The position numbers and the translations under genes are program-made. This document shows positions 15,845 to 23,768 of a DNA stretch of 64,000 bases, piece after piece. Source of the DNA: Sellimonas caecigallum (GTDB lineage Bacteria > Bacillota > Clostridia > Lachnospirales > Lachnospiraceae); the NCBI RefSeq assembly GCF_045038405.1, contig NZ_CP173660.1:1612001-1676000 (forward strand). Reading direction: 5' to 3'. Every line of letters starts with the position of its first letter. Positions within the stretch are counted from its first letter, which is position 1. Under the pieces are notes generated by a model. The model searched no databases. It was given only the letters and a program-made list of their open reading frames with translations, and was not told the DNA's origin.

Positions 15845-16595
15845 AGAGAAAAAACGAAAAATCAGAATATGGGCTGTAGTGGTCTGGCTGCTGATATGGC
15901 AGGCAGTCAGTATGTGGATTGGACAGGAGATACTGCTTGTATCTCCTGTTGCTGTATTGCTGAGACTTTTGGAACTGATCCGGACGAAACTGTTCTGGCA
16001 GTCTATCGGATTTTCCGTTATGAGGATCGTCGGAGGATTCCTTCTGGCAATGCTTCTATCTGTCATAGGTGCCGGACTTTCCTCCAGATTTCGGAAGGTT
16101 CAGGAATTTCTCGCACCGGCAGTTCTGGCAGTCAAGGCAGTCCCGGTGGCATCATTTGTCATTCTTGTGCTCATCTGGGTTTCATCGGAAAATCTGTCTG
16201 TTGTCATTTCATTTTTGATGGTGTTTCCGATCCTGTACACGAATGTATTGGACGGCATCAAGAGTATGGACGCGAAACTTCTGGAGATGGCGGAAGTATT
16301 TGACATCCCGGAAAGTGTCAGGATACGGTATATCTATGTGCAGCAGGTACTGCCTTTTTTCCGTACCGGGTGTTCGGTAGGGCTTGGGCTTTGTTGGAAA
16401 GCGGGAATCGCAGCAGAAGTCATCGGCATACCGGACGGATCCATCGGGGAACAGCTTTACGAAGCAAAAGTTTACTTGAATACACCCGACCTTTTTGCGT
16501 GGACAGTTGTGATCATCGTCATTAGTCTCGTGTTTGAAAGGCTGTTTCTATGGATAGTAGACAGGCTGGTATATCGGATGGAAAGGATGGAATAG
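15822..16595 (+). CDS. ABC transporter permease (SsuC/TauC type)
   Basis: This 257-residue permease has about six membrane helices and the BPD_transp_1 EAA-like loop MAEVFDIPESVRIRYIYVQQVLP near 155-178. It overlaps the binding-protein gene by 23 bases. GWGKAGIAAEVIG-type motif (LCWKAGIAAEVIGIPDGSIG) is typical of the SsuC/TauC/ThiX group. It pairs with the ATPase that starts one base after its stop. Confidence 0.88.
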   Translation: MTSITADREKKRKIRIWAVVVWLLIWQAVSMWIGQEILLVSPVAVLLRLLELIRTKLFWQSIGFSVMRIVGGFLLAMLLSVIGAGLSSRFRKVQEFLAPAVLAVKAVPVASFVILVLIWVSSENLSVVISFLMVFPILYTNVLDGIKSMDAKLLEMAEVFDIPESVRIRYIYVQQVLPFFRTGCSVGLGLCWKAGIAAEVIGIPDGSIGEQLYEAKVYLNTPDLFAWTVVIIVISLVFERLFLWIVDRLVYRMERME

Positions 16596-16596
16596 C

Positions 16597-17202
16597 ATGA
16601 AGAATGCCATTGAGATCGTAAATCTGACAAAATCCTACGGAGACAACACAGTTTTTTCCGGTCTTACACTGTCTATCCCGAAAGGGAAGACGACGTGCAT
16701 TATGGCGCCGTCCGGAACAGGGAAGACAACACTTCTTAGAATACTGATGGGTTTGGAGGAGTGTGACAGCGGCAGTGTGACAGGGCTTCAGGATATGAAA
16801 AAAAGCGCTGTGTTCCAGGAAGACAGACTCTGTGAGAATCTCAGTGCGTCTGCAAATATACGGCTTGTAAGACGCAAAAGCGTCCACAGGCAGGAGAAAA
16901 AGGAACGGGAGGAAGTACGCAAAGCTATGGAGGCTGCGGGACTTTCCGGATGTGAAAATCAGCCGGTGCGGGAGCTTTCCGGAGGCATGAGAAGAAGGGT
17001 TGCCCTCCTTCGGGCGCTGTATGCAGAGTGGGATGTGCTTTTTTTGGACGAGCCCTTTAAGGGGCTTGATAAAGAAATGAAAGAGAAGATCATGGAATAC
17101 ACGAAAAAATCCTGTGAAGGAAAGACTGTGCTGTTTGTGACGCATGAGGAGGAGGAAGCACTCAGGATGGGAGAAATCTATCGGTTGGGAGAAAGCCAGT
17201 AA
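16597..17202 (+). CDS. ABC transporter ATP-binding protein (SsuB/TauB type)
   Basis: This 201-residue ATPase has Walker A MAPSGTGKTTLL (about 38-49), Q-loop FQEDRLCENL, signature ELSGGMRRRVALLRAL (about 127-142), Walker B VLFLDEPFKGLD and the switch His in FVTHEEEEA. It is shorter than most SsuB proteins (about 240 residues), lacking C-terminal additions, but all catalytic motifs are present. It completes the binding-protein/permease/ATPase trio. Confidence 0.9.
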   Translation: MKNAIEIVNLTKSYGDNTVFSGLTLSIPKGKTTCIMAPSGTGKTTLLRILMGLEECDSGSVTGLQDMKKSAVFQEDRLCENLSASANIRLVRRKSVHRQEKKEREEVRKAMEAAGLSGCENQPVRELSGGMRRRVALLRALYAEWDVLFLDEPFKGLDKEMKEKIMEYTKKSCEGKTVLFVTHEEEEALRMGEIYRLGESQ

Positions 17203-17214
17203 AGGAGGAAAAGG

Positions 17215-18084
17215 ATGGTCTATCTGGAAGAATTTACTTTTCCTGATATTGAGCAGGAATACACGTTTTTGATGCAGCTGAAACGAACTTGTTACAATAC
17301 CGTCTATCCCTTTCAGATCCTGTCAAGCCATCAGCTCAGGTATCTGGAATTTGAACCGGTCACGATCCTTTACGGGGGAAACGGATCCGGGAAATCCACA
17401 GCACTCAACGTCATGGCTGAGAAGATTGGGCTGAAGAGGGACACACTCTATAACCGTTCCAGTTTTTTTGAAGACTATACTGCCATGTGTGACTGCGAGA
17501 TCCGCTCCGACATACCCGCAGACAGCCGCATCATCACAAGCGACGATGTGTTTGATTACATGCTGCATTTACGAGAGATGAACATGGGGATCGATCGAAA
17601 AAGGGAAGCGCTTTTTGACGAATACCTGAATGCAAAGTACTCCCATTTTCAGATGCGCTCACTGGAAGATTATGAGCAGCTCAAAAAAGTAAATATGGCA
17701 AGGAGCAAGACCCAGTCTCGCTATGTACGGGAAAATCTGATGGAGAACATAAGAGAACAGTCAAACGGGGAGAGCGCTTTTTTCTACTTTACGGAAAAAA
17801 TAAAGGATGATGGGCTTTATCTTCTCGACGAGCCGGAAAACAGTCTTGCGCCAAAGCGACAGCAGGAGCTGGCAGAATTTCTACAGAATTCGGCGAGGTT
17901 TTTCGGCTGCCAGTTTGTCATCGCGACTCACTCGCCGTTTCTCCTGGCTATCCGAGGAGCTCGGATCTATGATCTGGATGAAAATTCAGTGGATGTCAAA
18001 AGATGGACGGAGCTTCCCAATGTGCGATCCTACTTCGAGTTTTTTGAAAAGTATAAAGATGAATTTACAAGCAGCAGGCAGTGA
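17215..18084 (+). CDS. AAA family ATPase (AAA_21-like)
   Basis: This 289-residue P-loop ATPase has Walker A LYGGNGSGKST (about 54-64), an insert of helical sequence, Walker B GLYLLDEPENSLAP near 203-216 and a conserved FVIATHSPFLLA switch near 236-247. These are hallmarks of the RecF/SMC-like AAA_21/AAA_15 ATPases, which occur in phage defence, repair and unknown roles. GGAGG precedes the ATG and the gap to the ABC ATPase is 12 bases, suggesting co-transcription. No partner nuclease gene is adjacent. Function unknown. Confidence 0.8.
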   Translation: MVYLEEFTFPDIEQEYTFLMQLKRTCYNTVYPFQILSSHQLRYLEFEPVTILYGGNGSGKSTALNVMAEKIGLKRDTLYNRSSFFEDYTAMCDCEIRSDIPADSRIITSDDVFDYMLHLREMNMGIDRKREALFDEYLNAKYSHFQMRSLEDYEQLKKVNMARSKTQSRYVRENLMENIREQSNGESAFFYFTEKIKDDGLYLLDEPENSLAPKRQQELAEFLQNSARFFGCQFVIATHSPFLLAIRGARIYDLDENSVDVKRWTELPNVRSYFEFFEKYKDEFTSSRQ

Positions 18085-18170
18085 CTTGTCTGCTTTTGTC
18101 TGGTATAATAAATAAGGTTATGCCGGGATGACATGACAGAAAACAGCAGAAAAAGAAGGGGGAATACAAA

Positions 18171-19196
18171 ATGGATATGGAGTATGTAAAAGAACAGCTC
18201 AAAAATCTTCTCGCCATCGACAGCCCATCCGGGTATACGAAGGAGGCTACGGATTATCTTCTGAAAGAGTTTGAAAAACTTGGATTTCATGCTTACCGTA
18301 CAGTGAAGGGCGGAGTCATCGCCGAGATTGGCGGAGAAGATGAAAACAATGCAGTTTTCCTGGAAGCGCATGTGGATACGCTTGGAGCTATGGTCACTCA
18401 GATCAAAGGAAACGGATGTCTTCAGATCTGCCCGGTAGGTGGGATCGACGCCAACAGCGCAGAAGGAGAGACGGTAAGAATACGGACACGGTCCGGCAAA
18501 ATGTTTGACGGAACATGTCAGCTTTGCAACGCCTCTGTGCATGTAAACGGAAAATATGCGGACACACCGCGGAAGTATGATGTGATGGAAGTGGTAGTGG
18601 ATGAGAAAGTATTTACGAAAGAGGAGACGGAGGCGCTTGGTATCGCAGTAGGAGATTTCGTTTGTTTCGAACCGAGAACAGTCATTACCGAGAGCGGATA
18701 TATCAAGAGTCGGTTTTTGGATGACAAGTTAAGTGCTGCGATACTCCTTGGATATGCAAAGCATATCAGGGAAGACAACGTCGTGCCGGAGAGAAAAATT
18801 TACATGCATATGACCGTCTATGAAGAAGTAGGACATGGCGGTTCCGCATCCATTCCGGAAGGCGTGACAGAAGTACTTTCCGTGGATATGGGGTGTGTCG
18901 GGGAAGGACTTGCCTGCAGAGAACATCAGGTATCCATCTGTGCAAAAGACAGCAAAGGGCCGTACAACTATGAAGTGGTGTCCAACCTGATCGAAGCGGC
19001 AAAACGAGCCGGTGCGGATTATGCGGTAGACGTATATCCACACTACGGGTCTGATGCTGAGGCGGCGCTCACGGCAGGATATGATGTCCGCCATGGGCTG
19101 ATAGGAGCAGGAGTCTATGCTTCCCACGGATATGAAAGAAGCCATGTGGACGGGGCAAAGAACACACTTCTTCTTTTAAAAGAATATTTGGGATAG
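18171..19196 (+). CDS. M42 family metallopeptidase
   Basis: This 341-residue peptidase has the M42 glutamyl aminopeptidase fold. Putative metal ligands are in EAHVDTLGAMV (His/Asp, about 66-76), FLDDKLSAA (Asp, about 182) and YEEVGHGGS (catalytic Glu pair, about 220). An inserted PDZ-like beta domain lies at about 75-165, with Cys-containing CQLCNAS. M42 enzymes are cobalt- or zinc-dependent cytosolic aminopeptidases that form tetrahedral complexes and trim peptides. It is a single gene closed by a terminator. Confidence 0.87.
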   Translation: MDMEYVKEQLKNLLAIDSPSGYTKEATDYLLKEFEKLGFHAYRTVKGGVIAEIGGEDENNAVFLEAHVDTLGAMVTQIKGNGCLQICPVGGIDANSAEGETVRIRTRSGKMFDGTCQLCNASVHVNGKYADTPRKYDVMEVVVDEKVFTKEETEALGIAVGDFVCFEPRTVITESGYIKSRFLDDKLSAAILLGYAKHIREDNVVPERKIYMHMTVYEEVGHGGSASIPEGVTEVLSVDMGCVGEGLACREHQVSICAKDSKGPYNYEVVSNLIEAAKRAGADYAVDVYPHYGSDAEAALTAGYDVRHGLIGAGVYASHGYERSHVDGAKNTLLLLKEYLG

Positions 19197-19204
19197 GATA
19201 AAGC

Positions 19205-19260
19205 AGTACCGGCATATAAAGGACAGACAGAATCGGCTCCTTTGTATACCGGTACTTTTG
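19205..19260 (+). terminator. terminator after the M42 peptidase gene
   Basis: AGTACCGG (19205-19212) pairs with CCGGTACT (19249-19256), with an inner TAAAGGA/TCCTTTG pairing, followed by TTTG. It lies directly upstream of the sigma-factor promoter. Confidence 0.78.
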
Positions 19261-19278
19261 TAATTCATGGGAGATTCG

Positions 19279-19304
19279 TGTAACCTTTTTGGAAGAAAAA
19301 CGTT
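19279..19304 (+). promoter_or_regulatory. ECF-sigma-type promoter for the sigma/anti-sigma operon
   Basis: TGTAACC (19279-19285), 15 bases, then CGTT (19301-19304) match the TGTAAC / CGTC-like pattern of autoregulated ECF sigma promoters. No standard sigma-A promoter is evident here. Confidence 0.55.
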
Positions 19305-19385
19305 TTCTGTATAGATACAGACACTCAGAGGAAAATGCCGAAGATGTCCGATGAGATATCAACGGAGAAGGGAAGGGGAGGCGTT

Positions 19386-19874
19386 ATGAAAAAAGATGAG
19401 CTTGAAGAAATCTACAGGCTTTACTACAAAGACATATATCTGTACGCGCTTTCGCTTGCCCGGAACAGGCAGGACGCGGAAGAACTGGCAAGCGATGCGT
19501 TTTACAAAGCGCTCCTTTCGTTGGAAACGAAAAGCGGAAGCGTGAAATATTGGCTATTTTCTGTTTGCCGCAATCTTTTTCTTGACCAGATGAGAAGGAG
19601 GAAGAGACATCCTTGCGAGGAACTATCGGATAAACAGACAGATGATCTTGAAGATACATTGGCACATCTGATCCGAGAGGAAGAGGCGAGAAAAATATAT
19701 TCCTGCATCCAGAAACTGCCGGATGCATACCGGGAGATGATCTTCATGTTTTACTTTGAAGAAATGAGCATCGCACAGATTGCCCGGCTTACCGGAAAAG
19801 GGACAGCATCTGTAAAGACAGGACTTTTTCGGGCGAGAAAGAAACTGAAAGAGTGGATGGAGGCAGAAGAGTGA
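19386..19874 (+). CDS. ECF-type RNA polymerase sigma factor
   Basis: This 162-residue protein has the sigma-70 region 2 (YKDIYLYALSLARNRQDAEELASDAFYKAL, about 14-43; WLFSVCRNLFLDQMRRRKR, 57-75) and region 4 (LPDAYREMIFMFYFEEMSIAQIARLTGKG, about 110-138). There is no region 3, so it is an ECF (group 4) sigma factor. GGGGAGG precedes the ATG. The gene 13 bases downstream encodes a membrane anti-sigma factor, so it is probably held inactive until an envelope signal. An ECF-like promoter upstream suggests autoregulation. Confidence 0.93.
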   Translation: MKKDELEEIYRLYYKDIYLYALSLARNRQDAEELASDAFYKALLSLETKSGSVKYWLFSVCRNLFLDQMRRRKRHPCEELSDKQTDDLEDTLAHLIREEEARKIYSCIQKLPDAYREMIFMFYFEEMSIAQIARLTGKGTASVKTGLFRARKKLKEWMEAEE

Positions 19875-19887
19875 AAGGAGGTATACC

Positions 19888-21066
19888 ATGAATTACGAAG
19901 AATTGTTGAAAAAATACAGACAGGGACAGACGACGGAAGAAGCGACGAGAAGGATCGAAGAGGATATCGAGAAATTTGAGGCCATCAGTGTCTATCTGGA
20001 GGAAACACTTGAGGAGGAGCGGACAGGACTGGAAATTGAGGAAGCCGATGCGAAAGATATCCGTCGGATCAAAGGGAAAGTGAACCGAAAAGTCTTTTGC
20101 TATTCTTTTTCGGGGGCGGCAGTCCTGATCGCAATCATACTTTTGATCAACTTGATATGCAGCCAGATTTTCTACAATCCAAACAAAGGAATCCGGGAGA
20201 TTTATGGCGGGGACGGACAACTGATGCTTGACCTCTCTGTCTACACCGAGATGCACAATCCGGGATATATTGTAAATCAAGCGTACGCAGAGCCGGACTG
20301 GTTCGGAAAATATGGACTTTCTGTTACATGGGGGCGACTCTTTACAGGGGAGGAAGAAAAGGCCTATATCAATCTGGTGCGGGGCAAGGTCAAAGAAAGC
20401 GGAAACGTGGAAAGGTCTTTCAAAGGAACATCGATATATCATGCCATTGGGACGAAGCTTGGGATGGTAATATATGAAGGTAAAGACGACACGTCCATGG
20501 ATCTGGCAAAAGCCGAGCTTCAAAATCAGCAAGAGCATATTGCAGCGCTTCCGGAATCTGCTTACCTGGCGGTCAATATTACATTTCCAGAGGCAAAGAC
20601 GGTGGAAGAAATGCTGAAATTTGCGGATCAATATCAGGATGTATCGATCATCTATAACTATGTTGAATCAAAAACAGGAGCACTTCAGATGAATGGATTC
20701 GGATTTGAACGTGCCGGGATCATACCGGATCAGACAGAAGAGATAAATCAGAAATACCCGTATCTTTGGACGTTGGGGGAGGATATGGATTCCGGCGATC
20801 GGGCAGAGAAATGGACGCTTCACTATGAGTCCATGCTGAAGTACCTGAGTGAGCGGGGCGAATTTATCGATATGATGACAGATGCAGTTTCCGGATGGTC
20901 ATCTGTCGACTACAAAGAGGAGCTGGAGACAGTAAAAAAAGAAGGGATACATATCGTAGGTATGCAGATCCACGGAAAGAGGCAGGATATACTGGATATT
21001 ATCGCTTCTGGGGAGATTGACGGTATGGACATACTGGACGTCAAAGTGTCGGAGTATTCCAGATAG
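19888..21066 (+). CDS. membrane anti-sigma factor (SigmaReg N/C type)
   Basis: This 392-residue protein has a cytoplasmic N-terminus (about 1-68) that should bind the sigma factor, one membrane helix (about 72-92, FSGAAVLIAIILLINLICSQ) and a large extracellular domain. Features such as GYIVNQAYAEPDWFGKYGLSVTWGRLF and YLAVNITFPEAKTVEEML fit the sigma-factor-regulator N- and C-terminal families seen beside clostridial ECF genes. AAAGGAGG precedes the ATG. It would release the sigma factor on envelope stress; the signal is unknown. Confidence 0.85.
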   Translation: MNYEELLKKYRQGQTTEEATRRIEEDIEKFEAISVYLEETLEEERTGLEIEEADAKDIRRIKGKVNRKVFCYSFSGAAVLIAIILLINLICSQIFYNPNKGIREIYGGDGQLMLDLSVYTEMHNPGYIVNQAYAEPDWFGKYGLSVTWGRLFTGEEEKAYINLVRGKVKESGNVERSFKGTSIYHAIGTKLGMVIYEGKDDTSMDLAKAELQNQQEHIAALPESAYLAVNITFPEAKTVEEMLKFADQYQDVSIIYNYVESKTGALQMNGFGFERAGIIPDQTEEINQKYPYLWTLGEDMDSGDRAEKWTLHYESMLKYLSERGEFIDMMTDAVSGWSSVDYKEELETVKKEGIHIVGMQIHGKRQDILDIIASGEIDGMDILDVKVSEYSR

Positions 21067-21122
21067 CAGCGCGGCAGACCTCTTTCAAAAGAAAATTCTT
21101 AAAAAAATGTGAAGGTGCGTTT

Positions 21123-21151
21123 TTGAAGAAAAATTCATGCTAAAATATACT
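21123..21151 (+). promoter_or_regulatory. sigma-A promoter of the 306-residue membrane protein gene
   Basis: TTGAAG (21123-21128) and TATACT (21146-21151) with a 17-base spacer, about 85 bases before the ATG. Confidence 0.65.
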
Positions 21152-21234
21152 TGTGAAAAAAGTGCGGCGAAGTGGGATCTCGTCTGCACATGGAAAGAAA
21201 AAAAGTATAAGATACATAAGGGGAGGCTGATAGC

Positions 21235-22155
21235 ATGGGACGCATTAAAGATCACAAGAAAAATAATCCCAATCAGATGACAGACTGGCTCGATATAGAG
21301 TGGCTCGATGAAGAAGAGCTGGACGAGCAAGATCCAGAATACCATCTCGATACCGAAGATTTTGAGGAGGATGACTGGGATACCGGAGACGGCTGGGAGG
21401 ATCCGGAAGAAGAAAAGGCAGTGAAAACAAGAGAGCCCAAACAGACATCGCAAAGAAAGACAGAGCGAAGACCAGAAGACAAAAGAAAATCACAGGGGAG
21501 AAAGCAGACCGGATCTTCCAGGAGCAGAGCAGCAGGGAAACGGGCAGATTCCGGAAAAAAGAAAAGACCTCCGCAAAAGAATACAGGAGATGAAAAAAAG
21601 ACAAAAGAAAAGAACCGTTCTTCTGCAGTAAAACCTGTAAAGACAGCGACAAAAGTCGCTGGTACAGCGGGGAGAACAGCGGGAAAAGCGGCAGGAAAAA
21701 TCGTTTCCATCATTTTGAAATGCGGAAGTTTTGCCGCTATGGTTGTCATTGTTCTCAAAATGTTCCAGGATTTCTGGGCCCAGAGAAATGTGTTGGGAGA
21801 ACTATGGAGAGTGGCAGCAGATCGAAACTATGCGGAAGCGCTTTATCTTGGTATTGCAGGCGTGCTTTTGCTCTACGGAATCATCTCCGCGCTCTGGATC
21901 TTGACAGGGAGAAAAGCAGCAGACGGTGGAAGGATACAAAGCTATGACACGGGAAGAGGACTTACATCATTCATCGTGATCGCAATACTTGCAGCTGTAT
22001 CTGGGATGGTGCAGCCGATCGTGCCGGAAAGCCCTCAGATGCTGGCCGGAGCGAGCCTAGCCCTTCAAGTAATAGACGGGATGAAAACGATTCTGCTGGG
22101 ATGCTGTGCAGCAGGGATCGTATTATGTGTCATTCGCAAATTTATCAGGCGATAG
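21235..22155 (+). CDS. unrecognised protein: acidic head, basic linker, four membrane segments
   Basis: I do not recognise this 306-residue protein. Residues 1-60 are strongly acidic (DWLDIEWLDEEELDEQDPEY), 61-140 are Lys/Arg/Ser-rich and predicted disordered, 140-160 are a Gly/Ala/Thr-rich helix, and 160-306 hold about four membrane segments ending in FIRR. GGGGAGG stands before the ATG. It has its own sigma-A promoter and a bidirectional terminator, so it is monocistronic. The architecture resembles clostridial proteins of unknown function rather than any transporter I can name. Its position after the sigma/anti-sigma pair may be fortuitous. Confidence 0.7.
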   Translation: MGRIKDHKKNNPNQMTDWLDIEWLDEEELDEQDPEYHLDTEDFEEDDWDTGDGWEDPEEEKAVKTREPKQTSQRKTERRPEDKRKSQGRKQTGSSRSRAAGKRADSGKKKRPPQKNTGDEKKTKEKNRSSAVKPVKTATKVAGTAGRTAGKAAGKIVSIILKCGSFAAMVVIVLKMFQDFWAQRNVLGELWRVAADRNYAEALYLGIAGVLLLYGIISALWILTGRKAADGGRIQSYDTGRGLTSFIVIAILAAVSGMVQPIVPESPQMLAGASLALQVIDGMKTILLGCCAAGIVLCVIRKFIRR

Positions 22156-22170
22156 ATAATAGAAAAAGGG

Positions 22171-22210
22171 ATACCGCCCTGTGTCCGTGCGAAGAACGGC
22201 AGGGCGGTAT
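22171..22210. terminator. bidirectional terminator
   Basis: ATACCGCCCT (22171-22180) pairs perfectly with AGGGCGGTAT (22201-22210), between convergent genes; AT-rich sequence follows on both sides. Confidence 0.8.
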
Positions 22211-22251
22211 ATTACTATTTTGAGGCCGTACAGTGTATAACACAATCCAGT

Positions 22252-22899
22252 CTATTGCAGTATAGTACCGTTCGGGGAAATGATTTTTACCTGGCATGGG
22301 ATATCTTTTCCGGATGCTGCGACTGCATTTCGGACAGCGCGCTCGATTCCGCCGCAGCATGGGACCTGCATTCTTGCCACGAGGATGCTTCGGATGTCGT
22401 TCTGACTCAGGATAGCAGTCAGCTTTTCTGTATAGTCGATGGAGTCCAGTTTTGGACAGCCGATGAGAGTAACATGGCCTCGTATGAAATCATGATGGAA
22501 ATTTCCGTAGGCATAGGCTGTGCAGTCCGCTGCGATCAAAAGATCGGCATTTTGAAAATAAGGTGCTGAAAGCGGTGCAAGTTTGATCTGTACCGGCCAT
22601 TGGGTAAGCTGGCTGTCCAGTGAAAAATTTTGCGCCGAAGGATTTGAAGTTCCGGTGGTTTTTGCGGCCTGAGCGGCTTTTACGGCTGCTTCATCATAAG
22701 CCGGCGCTTCCCTTTCTTCAAAGGAGATGGCCCCCGTCGGGCAGGCAGGGAGACAGTCTCCAAGACCATCGCAGTAGTGTTCGCGCACAAGTTTTGCTTT
22801 TCCGTTTACCATATCAATAGCGCCTTCATGGCAAGCCTGGGCACAGAGCCCGCAGCCATTGCAGAGCGCTTCGTTAATTTTGATGATTTTTCGTATCAT
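22252..22899 (-). CDS. ferredoxin-type 2[4Fe-4S] protein
   Basis: This 215-residue protein has two [4Fe-4S] motifs near its N-terminus, CNGCGLCAQACHEGA (about 14-28) and CDGLGDCLPACPTGA (about 44-58). A C-terminal domain (about 105-215) contains IAADCTAYAYGNFHHDF, LIGCPKLD and VPCCGGIERAV, whose cysteines might bind another cluster. Start MIRKII is chosen because GGAAGGGAAGGAA lies upstream. It is divergent from a Crp/Fnr regulator, a common pairing in clostridia, where these genes answer to redox or nitrosative stress. Electron partner unknown. Confidence 0.85.
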   Translation of the reverse strand: MIRKIIKINEALCNGCGLCAQACHEGAIDMVNGKAKLVREHYCDGLGDCLPACPTGAISFEEREAPAYDEAAVKAAQAAKTTGTSNPSAQNFSLDSQLTQWPVQIKLAPLSAPYFQNADLLIAADCTAYAYGNFHHDFIRGHVTLIGCPKLDSIDYTEKLTAILSQNDIRSILVARMQVPCCGGIERAVRNAVAASGKDIPCQVKIISPNGTILQ

Positions 22900-22940
22900 A
22901 GTCTTATTCCTTCCCTTCCAAAATGTTTTCAGAAATACGC

Positions 22941-22969
22941 TTGACTTACATGTATAAGAATAGTACACT
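22941..22969 (+). promoter_or_regulatory. promoter of the Crp/Fnr regulator gene
   Basis: TTGACT (22941-22946) and TACACT (22964-22969) with a 17-base spacer, 40 bases before the ATG. Confidence 0.65.
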
Positions 22970-22984
22970 CAGGAAAAAGAATCG

Positions 22985-22998
22985 GTTGTAATTACAAC
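22985..22998. promoter_or_regulatory. candidate Crp/Fnr operator palindrome
   Basis: GTTGTAATTACAAC is a perfect 14-bp palindrome at about +10 to +23 of the predicted transcript and directly before the ribosome binding site. It could serve autorepression of the regulator. Confidence 0.55.
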
Positions 22999-23008
22999 GG
23001 AGGTAGGA

Positions 23009-23683
23009 ATGGAGAGAAAAAAATGGGTTCGGAATTGCCCGCTTTTTCGGGGAATCCCGGAGGAAGAAATGGAGATATTGCTGAAACGAATAAAGGCCTG
23101 CACCCGGATTTATCAAAAAGACGAGATCCTTCTGAATGTGGGGGATACAGTTCGCTCTTTCGGAATCGTGGCATCCGGGGAACTTTTTGTCATGAAGGAA
23201 GAGTATAGCGGGAGCACAGCCATGGTGGCACAGATTCTGTCTGGAGAATTGTTTGCGGAGGCATTTGCGGCGGGCGAAGCCTGCGCGACGGTCACGGTAA
23301 TGGCGGCAGACAAGACAGAAGTTCTGTGGATTGATTACAGAGCGATGACGGAGACCTGTCCAGACAGCCCGGCACATAAGATCCTCATGAAAAATATGAT
23401 GCAGATACTCGCGCGGAAAAATCTTTTTCTGACTGGGCGCATCTCCCACCTGTCCAGACGGACACTTCGGGAGAAAGTCCTTTCTTACTTGTCGGAACAG
23501 GCTTTAAAAGAAGGAAAAAAGAGTTTTGAGATTCCATTTGACAGACAGGGACTTGCTGATTATCTGGCGGCAGACAGGAGTGCGCTGTCAGCGGTGCTTG
23601 GAAAGCTGAAAAAAGAAGGTGTCTTGTCTTTCCGGAAAAATCAATTTGAGCTGCTGAAAGAAGAAGAACAGATAAAAATCTGA
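23009..23683 (+). CDS. Crp/Fnr family transcriptional regulator
   Basis: This 224-residue protein has an N-terminal cyclic-nucleotide-like beta-roll (about 10-125) and a C-terminal winged helix (about 140-215, FDRQGLADYLAADRSALSAVLGKLKKEGVL). It lacks the clustered N-terminal cysteines of FNR, so it is not an obvious Fe-S sensor; a haem or small ligand is possible, as in the HcpR group. GGAGG precedes the ATG. It is divergent from the ferredoxin-type gene, which is its most likely target, along with itself. Confidence 0.9.
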   Translation: MERKKWVRNCPLFRGIPEEEMEILLKRIKACTRIYQKDEILLNVGDTVRSFGIVASGELFVMKEEYSGSTAMVAQILSGELFAEAFAAGEACATVTVMAADKTEVLWIDYRAMTETCPDSPAHKILMKNMMQILARKNLFLTGRISHLSRRTLREKVLSYLSEQALKEGKKSFEIPFDRQGLADYLAADRSALSAVLGKLKKEGVLSFRKNQFELLKEEEQIKI

Positions 23684-23768
23684 TAAGATTTTCATAGAGA
23701 AATTTGAAAAGTCATGGTATGATATAAATTCAGGGCTAAAAGAAAGATATGATACAAGAAGGGATGTG

